Source of the DNA: Pseudomonadota bacterium
Lineage (GTDB): Bacteria; Pseudomonadota; Alphaproteobacteria; Caulobacterales; Caulobacteraceae
Direction: 5' to 3'
Length of the DNA stretch: 5,528 bases
NCBI GenBank assembly: GCA_023445955.1
Contig: JAEXJH010000436.1
Coordinates: 1-5,528, forward strand
Under the pieces are notes generated by a model, which searched no databases, was not told the origin of the DNA, and worked only from the letters and a program-made list of their open reading frames with translations. Positions 1-5,261 of this stretch are shown here, piece by piece. The position numbers and the translations under genes were made by a program. Position 1 is the first letter of the stretch. Each line of letters opens with the position of its first letter.

Positions 1-1717
1 GCGCAGCGCCGACCGGGATGGTCAGGCTCAGCGACAGGGCCGTGTAGGTCCCGGGATAGGAGTCGCCCGGCACCGCGTAGTTGGCCGCGCTCATGCCGTC
101 GACCGTCACCGTGATCGAGGGATCCACGGCCGAGCCGTCGGCCGTCAGCACCACGACCGTCGGCGTCGCCGAGGGATTGGTGCAGGTCAGGGTCATCTGC
201 CGGGCGCCGCCATCGGCCGTCAGCAGCGGGGCGATGAAGGTGGTGTTGCTGGCCAGGGACATCGGCTGGCCGGTCGGGGCCATCTCGACCTGATTGTAAT
301 AGGCGTCCCAAAGCGAGGTGAACATCAGGCACTGCAGCGGCTGGGCGACGGCGCGCAGACCGCTGGAGCATTGCTCGACCGGCGGCGCCGCGCTGGCGGG
401 CAGAGGGCGGGCGTAGAGCCCGATGTCGAACTGGAAGGCGACCTGTCCGGCCCACTGGAGCTTGACGTTGTTCACCTGGATGTCGGCCAGGGTCATATCC
501 GGATAGACCGCCAGCCAGGCCGAGGGGATCTGGCAGATCGCGTGCAGGATCATCTGGCCGGGGAACGGCTGGCTCGTGACCGGATCGATGACCGAGGTCG
601 AGCCCCGCACCACCTGGAAGACGTCGCTGGCGGCGGCGTTCGGCGGCAGCTTGGCAGGGTCGATCGTCGACCCGAAGCTGAACTGCTGCAGATTGGCCGG
701 CGACTGGATGTACAGCCCGACGGGATCGGCCAGGCAGACATTGTACTGGCTGGAAACGATCGAGTTCACCGACAGGCCGATGTGCGGATCGCTATTGCGG
801 TATTCCTGGCCGAACTTGGCGCAGCAGATCAGGGCCTGCTGGTCGCTGTTGCCGCTGGTCACCTGCACGGTCGCCGAACCGGCCAGGCCCAGTTCGGTCT
901 GCAGGGTGTTGGGCGTCGAGGTCAGGTGCATGACCCCGCCGCTGAAGCCGGAAGCCGCGCCGGTCCGGAACGCGACCGGGCCGCTGTTCCACTTGTTGAG
1001 CGGGTTGTAGGCCGGCCGGCCGGTTTCCGGGTCGATCACGGCCTGGCCGCCGACCGTTAACTGCAGGTCCTCGACGGTCACTGTCACCTGGCGGGCGGCC
1101 GGGGCGTCGTAGTTCAGGACGCTCTGATAGAGGCTGGCCACGATGTCCGGGCTGACCTTCCACAGCGTGGTCCAGTATTCCGGGTTCTCGCAGGCGAAGT
1201 CGATGCGGACGAGGTTGCCGTTGACGTCGCGCGCGGCGCTCCACTCGCAGTATTCGTCCAGCCAGCCTCGCGGGCCGTACGGGCCGAAGGTTTGCGGTTT
1301 GGAGTCCCAGTCCGCCTCGGGGCACAGCACCGACGGGATCGGCTGAAAGCTCAGCTCGTCGGTCTCGCCGCTTTTCACGTAGTAGCCGGTGTCGGCCAGC
1401 GCGAAGACCTGGTCAGAGTCCAGCAGATAGGGATTGGTCGTCGGCGGATTGGGCGGATTGTCGCCGTAATACTGCCGCAGGCGGCCGGGGAAGGCGTTCC
1501 AGGTCACCGGCGGCGGCGTCGCCGTGCCAGTCGGAATGTCGGTGACGGTCGGATCGTAGAAGTACGACGGCGCGGCCGGCATGGCCTGGGCGATCCAGCC
1601 CTTGACGTTGACGTTCCAGCGCCACTTCAGCTCGGCGTTCAGCGCCTGGTTCTCCGGCGTGTCGTTCGGGATGTCCTCGATGAAGGCGGGAAGCGAGAAG
1701 CTGGACAGGACAGGCAT
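1..1717 (-). CDS. Large unrecognised protein encoded downstream of tyrosinase (3' end outside window)
   Basis: The frame is open from an ATG at 1717 to the left edge: 572 codons without a stop, so the C-terminus is missing. The start is supported by AGAAGGG 7 nt upstream. The tyrosinase stop lies 25 bp upstream, so the two genes are probably one operon. I do not recognise the family. There is no signal peptide or membrane segment, so it looks soluble and cytoplasmic. The N-terminal third is rich in Trp, Tyr and Pro. Blocks that look conserved are ENPEYW (177-182), YNPLNKWN (237-244) and MHLTSTPNTLQTE (263-275). There is a Cys-Cys pair at 298-299 within ten Cys overall, and a segment with VVRG (369-372) followed by alternating hydrophobic strands to about 435. 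Residues 485-572 are Thr/Ser/Val-rich and beta-sandwich-like. Codon use matches the tyrosinase. A role with the tyrosinase (maturation, substrate or subunit) is inferred only from the gene order. Confidence 0.85.
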   Translation of the reverse strand, partial: MPVLSSFSLPAFIEDIPNDTPENQALNAELKWRWNVNVKGWIAQAMPAAPSYFYDPTVTDIPTGTATPPPVTWNAFPGRLRQYYGDNPPNPPTTNPYLLDSDQVFALADTGYYVKSGETDELSFQPIPSVLCPEADWDSKPQTFGPYGPRGWLDEYCEWSAARDVNGNLVRIDFACENPEYWTTLWKVSPDIVASLYQSVLNYDAPAARQVTVTVEDLQLTVGGQAVIDPETGRPAYNPLNKWNSGPVAFRTGAASGFSGGVMHLTSTPNTLQTELGLAGSATVQVTSGNSDQQALICCAKFGQEYRNSDPHIGLSVNSIVSSQYNVCLADPVGLYIQSPANLQQFSFGSTIDPAKLPPNAAASDVFQVVRGSTSVIDPVTSQPFPGQMILHAICQIPSAWLAVYPDMTLADIQVNNVKLQWAGQVAFQFDIGLYARPLPASAAPPVEQCSSGLRAVAQPLQCLMFTSLWDAYYNQVEMAPTGQPMSLASNTTFIAPLLTADGGARQMTLTCTNPSATPTVVVLTADGSAVDPSITVTVDGMSAANYAVPGDSYPGTYTALSLSLTIPVGAA

Positions 1718-1724
1718 GCGAAGA

Positions 1725-1731
1725 CCCTTCT
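1725..1731 (-). promoter_or_regulatory. Ribosome binding site of the tyrosinase partner gene
   Basis: AGAAGGG on the minus strand lies 7 nt before the ATG at 1717, inside the 25-bp gap after the tyrosinase stop. It fixes the start of the downstream gene. The gap shows no terminator-like hairpin, which supports co-transcription. Confidence 0.6.
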
Positions 1732-1742
1732 GGGTTGAAGTC

Positions 1743-3530
1743 CTAGGAGCAGCAGGAAGTGGAAGCGGGTGATGGGGCCGGCGGCGTACGCGGCGTCCAA
1801 CCGGCCTTGGCCCAGACGAGCTGGCCCTTGAAGCCGGGCAGCCGGTCCTGATCGAATGGCGGCACGACCTGGCCGGTCGCCAGGTCGGTGACCACCAGGG
1901 TGAGCGCGGGAGCGTCGCCCGGCTTCAAGCCCAGGACCTGCGCCGTCGCCGAGGCGTCCAGCATCCGGCGTACGCCCTTGACGATGCAGCGCCCGTTGTC
2001 GTCGGCCTGGCCCATGCCGATCCGCGAGAGCCGGCCGACATAGCGGTCGTTGCTTCCGTCAGGCGTCAGCTGGTCGGCGCCGGCGTCCAGGAAGACGTCG
2101 ATCGCATAGCTGTCGAGCGTGCAGCGCACGTCGTCGAACACCACCAGCAGCTCGTCGGCGTCCTCGGCCTGGGTCGCAGTGACCGCGCTGGTCCCGAAGT
2201 CCGGATCAACTGGCGGGCCAAAGTCGAAGCCCAGCCCCCGGCTGTCCTTCGCCAGGTCGCCGATGGTCGTGTAGACGAAGCCGCGCGGGTCGGTGAATTC
2301 GAACCGCTCGGCGCGCGCGCCGGCGAACGGATGCAGCGGATAGTTGGCGGTAAAGGTCGCGCCGGTGGCGTTGGCCCGCAGCCAGATCTCGAAGATCCGG
2401 TCGATATTGGCGTGGTACGACCAGAACACCGGGTCGAACGCCGTGTAGGCGTTGTCGGCCATGTCTGGCCCGACCCAGCCGTGATAATTGTCGTGCGGCT
2501 GCTCGTAGGCTCCGTCGAAATTGTAGTTCCGATAGACGTATTCGGCGTCCGGCGGCGGCGGGTCGAAGCTTGGGATATTGGCCCAGGGATAGCCGACGCC
2601 CTGCGGATGGCTGAAGTCCTTGAAGCGCAGCGCCTTTTGCACCTGCAGCTGGTACTGCAGGGTCAGGCCGATCTTGCGCGTGCGCGCCTGCCGCTGATCG
2701 TCGCCCTCGGTGTAGAGCAGCGGATCGCGCTGCACCCAGCGGCAGTCGATGGTCGGCGACGGTGGGCCGCCGCCCGCGCAGGCCTTGCTGCTTCCCCCTT
2801 TGGCGGCGGCGAAGCGCAGCGGGTTGGGCCGGATCTCGCCGGTCACCGGATGGACGTAGGTCAGGTCCTTGAACGCCTGAGGCAGGCCCGCGCTGGGCGC
2901 GCCATCGACCGCCGCATCCTGAGCGTACCAGTTCCAGTACGGCACCGCGCAGCCCAGCCGTTGCTCCAGCGCCATCAGATAGGCCCGGTGCCAGAGCAGG
3001 AAGGCCTCCTGATAGTGCAGGCACCAGTCGCCGTGGATCTGAAAGAACACCTGACCCGGCGCATCCGGCGCGGCGTCCGAGACCTGGAAGACGTCCTCGA
3101 ACCGCATGCGGTAGTCGTCGAGCTCCGCCTGGGTCAGCGCGCGCAGGTCGCGGCGGACGCGCAGCAGAACGGGCCGAGGTTGAGGCTTGGGGATCCGCTC
3201 CTCGCGGTCGAAGGGCGCTTCGGGATCGCGCCGCCGGCCCTGATTGACCCACACCCGGAACAGCTCCAGCGCGTCGTCGGGCCACTTCTGGGACTCGTCG
3301 TCCGTCAGCGGCATCTCACGGCTGTGCAGGTACTGGTAGATGCGGACCGACCAGGCCTTGACGCTGTCATAGTCCGAGAGGTCGACGGCATAGCCGCGCA
3401 TGCAGCCCAGCCACTGCCTGGCGACGTCGGCGCGCTGCGACGCCGCCACCCAGAAGGGCGAGGCGAAGAGGTCGGCAATGTCCGTGCGCCACGTTGGAAA
3501 CGTCGCATCGGATCGTGGTTGTCCAACCAT
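1743..3530 (-). CDS. Tyrosinase (type-3 copper polyphenol oxidase), long multidomain form
   Basis: This is a 595-residue enzyme expected to hydroxylate monophenols and oxidise o-diphenols to o-quinones with O2 at a dicopper centre. The CuA ligands are probably H166, H172 and H181 (IHGDWCLH, then FLLWHRAYL). The CuB ligands are H346 and H350 (PHDNYH) and H373, within DPVFWSYHANIDRIFEIW. C170 sits two residues before H172, the CxH pattern that forms a Cys-His thioether in fungal tyrosinases. E343 and D347 occupy the positions called waterkeeper and activity controller. Residues 10-100 form an extra N-terminal domain ending in REMP...WPDD...FRVWVNQG. Residues 455-575 are a beta-rich C-terminal domain, and the protein ends in a Pro/Ser tail with SCCS. 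No signal peptide is seen, so it is probably cytosolic. ATG 3530 was chosen over an in-frame GTG at 3560 because GGGGAGG precedes it by 5 nt. Streptomyces-type enzymes are far shorter, about 270-290 residues. Monophenolase versus diphenol-only activity cannot be told from sequence. Confidence 0.93.
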   Translation of the reverse strand: MVGQPRSDATFPTWRTDIADLFASPFWVAASQRADVARQWLGCMRGYAVDLSDYDSVKAWSVRIYQYLHSREMPLTDDESQKWPDDALELFRVWVNQGRRRDPEAPFDREERIPKPQPRPVLLRVRRDLRALTQAELDDYRMRFEDVFQVSDAAPDAPGQVFFQIHGDWCLHYQEAFLLWHRAYLMALEQRLGCAVPYWNWYAQDAAVDGAPSAGLPQAFKDLTYVHPVTGEIRPNPLRFAAAKGGSSKACAGGGPPSPTIDCRWVQRDPLLYTEGDDQRQARTRKIGLTLQYQLQVQKALRFKDFSHPQGVGYPWANIPSFDPPPPDAEYVYRNYNFDGAYEQPHDNYHGWVGPDMADNAYTAFDPVFWSYHANIDRIFEIWLRANATGATFTANYPLHPFAGARAERFEFTDPRGFVYTTIGDLAKDSRGLGFDFGPPVDPDFGTSAVTATQAEDADELLVVFDDVRCTLDSYAIDVFLDAGADQLTPDGSNDRYVGRLSRIGMGQADDNGRCIVKGVRRMLDASATAQVLGLKPGDAPALTLVVTDLATGQVVPPFDQDRLPGFKGQLVWAKAGWTPRTPPAPSPASTSCCS

Positions 3531-3535
3531 CGCGT

Positions 3536-3542
3536 CCTCCCC
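3536..3542 (-). promoter_or_regulatory. Ribosome binding site that sets the tyrosinase start
   Basis: GGGGAGG on the minus strand ends 5 nt before the ATG at 3530. The alternative in-frame GTG at 3560 would add ten residues but has only A/T-rich sequence upstream and no Shine-Dalgarno match. The shorter start is therefore preferred. Confidence 0.7.
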
Positions 3543-3646
3543 TGCCGTGAAGGGAGCCACAACATAAAATACACGTCAAGGTAGGATTGCTGAATAATTC
3601 GCGATATACTCGTATTGCGCGTGAGCCTCGCGAGGGAGAGATGGTG
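3543..3646. promoter_or_regulatory. Divergent intergenic region with possible promoters and operator
   Basis: The gap between the tyrosinase and the small plus-strand gene contains the most AT-rich stretch of the window (about 3561-3616). On the plus strand, TATACT at 3605-3610 is a good -10 match, but no convincing -35 lies 16-18 nt upstream. On the minus strand, TTGACG (3579 to 3574) resembles a -35, but no clear -10 follows at normal spacing. An imperfect inverted repeat (CGCGATA, 6-nt spacer, TATTGCG; 3600-3619) overlaps the TATACT box and could be an operator. A perfect palindrome CCTCGCGAGG (3626-3635) overlaps the small gene's ribosome binding site. The region probably holds both divergent promoters; the individual boxes are weak. 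Confidence 0.4.
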
Positions 3647-3877
3647 ATGGCGCATCCTCTGGATGGCGCAGGCTTGGCCTTGCTGGGCGCCTTGAACCTG
3701 ATCCTGTCGCCGATGGCCTGCGCTCAGCCCACGGGCATGGTGATCTGCACGGCTAGGGGGCCGGTACGAACGCCCGCGGGCGATGATCGGCGCGACAGCC
3801 CCGCCCTGCCCTGTCACGGCGGCGCGCTGGCCGGCCGGAAGGTCTTCACGCCGCCTGACGGCGACGAGGAGGACTAA
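3647..3877 (+). CDS. Small probable exported protein, 76 residues, function unknown
   Basis: The chosen start is the ATG at 3647, with AGGGAG ending 8 nt upstream. An ATG at 3641 in the same frame is only 2 nt from that site, and the ATG at 3587 has no ribosome binding site. Residues 8-26 are a hydrophobic stretch ending in ACA, before Gln27, and look like a signal peptide with an AxA cleavage site, although the n-region has no Arg or Lys. It is not a lipobox, because Pro is at -3 of the Cys. The mature part is about 50 residues, with C34, C56 and H57 (ICTARG, then PCHGG), an RK pair and an acidic end (DGDEED). The spaced Cys/His layout loosely recalls small periplasmic DUF2946-like proteins, but this is memory-based and weak. 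It is divergent from the tyrosinase and its stop overlaps the stop of the esterase on the opposite strand. It may be real but fast-evolving, and it could be a false call. Confidence 0.55.
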   Translation: MAHPLDGAGLALLGALNLILSPMACAQPTGMVICTARGPVRTPAGDDRRDSPALPCHGGALAGRKVFTPPDGDEED

Positions 3878-4512
3878 CGGGGCTTCAGGGCCTTGGCCAC
3901 GATCGGCGCCAGCGCCTCGCCGATCCGCTTGGCGCCAACCGCGTTGGGATGGATGCCGTCGCGCTGCATCAGGGCCGGGTTGCCGCTGACGCCGGCCAGC
4001 ATATTGGCGTAGAGCGGCACGCCGAACTCGCGCGCCAGAGCGGGATACACGCCGTTGAACTCGCGAGCATAGGCCGCGCCGATCGCCGGCGGCGCGCCGA
4101 CGCCGACCAGCACCACGCTGACGTTACGCGCCTTCAGCTTCTGCAGGATGCCCCGCAGATTGGCTTTGGTCTGGGCGGGCTCGATGCCCTGCAGCAGGTC
4201 ATTGCCGCCCAGCGCCACGACGCAGACCTTGGTGTCATTGGCGACGCTGAAGCCCACCCGAGCCAGGCCGCCGCCGCTGGTGTCGCCGGACACCCCAGCC
4301 GCCCGCACGATCGCCGAAACGCCTTGCCGCGTCAGAGCCGCCTGCAACTGGGCCGGCATGGCGTCGCGCGCCGGCAAGCCCAGGCCCGCGGTGATGGAGT
4401 CGCCCAGCACCGTGACAACAGCAGGCTTTGGAGCCGCCGCGACCTGGGTCAGCAGGCCAAGGCCGGCCAAAAAGAAGCGGCGGTTCGGAAAACGCTGTGC
4501 GGGCGAGCTCAT
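3874..4512 (-). CDS. tesA: GDSL/SGNH esterase of the TesA/TAP (arylesterase / acyl-CoA thioesterase I) family
   Basis: This 212-residue protein is a serine hydrolase that cleaves short acyl esters or thioesters, probably in the periplasm. Block I is LGDSITAGLG with the nucleophile S39. Block II is SGDTSGGG with oxyanion glycine G76. Block III is LGGNDLLQG with N104. Block V is DGIHPN with D185 and H188. The complete SGNH set and the length near 200 residues fit the TesA family. The N-terminus reads NRRFFLAGLGLL followed by VAAA near residue 27. The twin arginine before a hydrophobic core suggests export by Tat rather than Sec, though the motif is imperfect. The start ATG 4512 is preceded by AGGAAGGC. 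The gene is divergent from the ybbA-type ATPase, the same order as in E. coli and many proteobacteria. Its TAG stop shares bases with the TAA of the convergent small gene. Confidence 0.95.
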   Translation of the reverse strand: MSSPAQRFPNRRFFLAGLGLLTQVAAAPKPAVVTVLGDSITAGLGLPARDAMPAQLQAALTRQGVSAIVRAAGVSGDTSGGGLARVGFSVANDTKVCVVALGGNDLLQGIEPAQTKANLRGILQKLKARNVSVVLVGVGAPPAIGAAYAREFNGVYPALAREFGVPLYANMLAGVSGNPALMQRDGIHPNAVGAKRIGEALAPIVAKALKPR

Positions 4513-4569
4513 GCCTTCCTATGTAGTCAGGCTGCCGGCCGAACAAGGACCGGCCCTGCAGGAAACGAC
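4513..4569. promoter_or_regulatory. 57-bp divergent gap between esterase and ABC transporter genes
   Basis: This short gap must carry the start signals for both directions. It contains a small GC-rich inverted repeat, GGCCG - 9 nt - CGGCC (4537-4555), which overlaps the proposed esterase -35. No convincing plus-strand promoter is visible. AGGA at 4560-4563, followed by 6 nt, is the ribosome binding site of the ATPase gene. Confidence 0.35.
4520..4546 (-). promoter_or_regulatory. Possible Caulobacter-type housekeeping promoter for the esterase
   Basis: On the minus strand, TTGTTC (4546 to 4541) is followed after 13 nt by ACTACATA (4527 to 4520). The downstream box fits the Caulobacter -10 consensus GCTANAWC at most positions, and the spacing lies in the expected 10-14 nt range. 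The -35 matches only its TTG core. Transcription would start close to the ATG at 4512, giving a leaderless or nearly leaderless mRNA. This is a pattern match only. Confidence 0.3.
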
Positions 4570-5259
4570 ATGACCGACGACGCCTCGCCCGCCGCCGCGC
4601 CCCTGGTTCTCGAGGCTGTCGCCCTGACCTTGCCGTCCACCGCCGGTCCCGTGAACATCCTGCGCGGGGTGGATCTGGTCGTGAACCCTGGCGAGCGCGT
4701 GGCCGTGGTCGGTCCGTCGGGCTCGGGCAAGTCCTCGCTGATGGCGGTCGGCGCGGGCCTGGAGGAGCCGACGTCCGGGACCGTGCGCCTGTTTGGCCAG
4801 GACCTGTCGAAGTTGGACGAGGATGGCCGAGCCCGCCTGCGACGCGGTCGTGCGGCCCTGGTGTTCCAGGCCTTCCACCTGCTGCCGAACATGACAGCCG
4901 AGGAGAACGTCGCCACGCCGCTGGAGATCGCCGGGACGCGCGATGCGCTGGCCACCGCGCGCGGATGGCTTGAGCGGGTCGGCCTCTCCGAACGTCTGAC
5001 GCACTACCCCCACCAGTTGTCGGGCGGCGAGCAGCAGCGCGTCGCCCTGGCCCGCGCCCTGGCCGCCCGCCCCCCCCAGCTGTTCGCCGACGAGCCGACC
5101 GGCAACCTGGACGGCGCGACCGCGGCCTCGGTCGCCGACCTGATCTTCAACCTCGTGACCGAGGTCGGCGCGGCGCTGGTCATGGTCACCCATGACCCGA
5201 CCCTGGCCGCGCGCGCCGACCGTATCGTGCGGATGGCCGACGGCCGGATCCAGGCGTGA
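4570..5259 (+). CDS. ybbA: ABC transporter ATP-binding protein, YbbA (LolD-like, MacB-type) family
   Basis: This complete 229-residue ATPase powers the FtsX-type permease encoded next to it. Walker A is GPSGSGKS (48-55), the Q-loop glutamine is Q100 (VFQAFHLLP), the signature is LSGGEQQR (150-157), Walker B is LFADEP (171-176) with catalytic E175, the D-loop is GNLD (178-181) and the H-loop is H208 (VTHDP). All catalytic elements are intact. The ILRGVDL N-terminus and LLPNMTAEENV segment are typical of the LolD/YbbA/MacB group, which works on lipoproteins or other envelope substrates by mechanotransmission rather than classic transport. The ATG start has AGGA 6 nt upstream. The stop TGA is 2 nt before the permease ATG, so the genes are translationally coupled. 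A run of eight C (5070-5077) encodes Arg-Pro-Pro without breaking the frame. The YbbA assignment rests mainly on the esterase and permease neighbours. Confidence 0.95.
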   Translation: MTDDASPAAAPLVLEAVALTLPSTAGPVNILRGVDLVVNPGERVAVVGPSGSGKSSLMAVGAGLEEPTSGTVRLFGQDLSKLDEDGRARLRRGRAALVFQAFHLLPNMTAEENVATPLEIAGTRDALATARGWLERVGLSERLTHYPHQLSGGEQQRVALARALAARPPQLFADEPTGNLDGATAASVADLIFNLVTEVGAALVMVTHDPTLAARADRIVRMADGRIQA

Positions 5260-5261
5260 GC

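Noticed and set aside
371..1060. 229-codon plus-strand frame and other frames within 1-1738
   Set aside because: They lie opposite or out of frame with the 572-codon minus-strand frame, which has a ribosome binding site, balanced composition and operon spacing. The alternatives have low-complexity Arg/Gly-rich products.
2206..3285. 359-codon minus-strand frame overlapping the tyrosinase
   Set aside because: Same strand but shifted frame, rich in Arg, Ala and Gly, with no domain signals. It is a shadow of the real gene.
3558..3560. GTG as an alternative tyrosinase start
   Set aside because: No Shine-Dalgarno sequence lies upstream, while the ATG at 3530 has GGGGAGG at 5 nt.
2331..3584. 417-codon plus-strand frame antisense to the tyrosinase
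   Set aside because: Arg/Val/Gly-rich composition without motifs. It is the mirror of a gene with all six copper-ligand histidines, a usual artefact of high-GC coding DNA.
3305..3817. 170-codon minus-strand frame across the divergent intergenic region
   Set aside because: It overlaps both the tyrosinase start and the small plus-strand gene out of frame, and the product shows no recognisable features.
3949..4569. Upstream extension of the ABC ATPase frame, which would give a 436-residue protein
   Set aside because: It runs antisense through the intact esterase. The ATPase has a good ribosome binding site and a normal family length when started at 4570.
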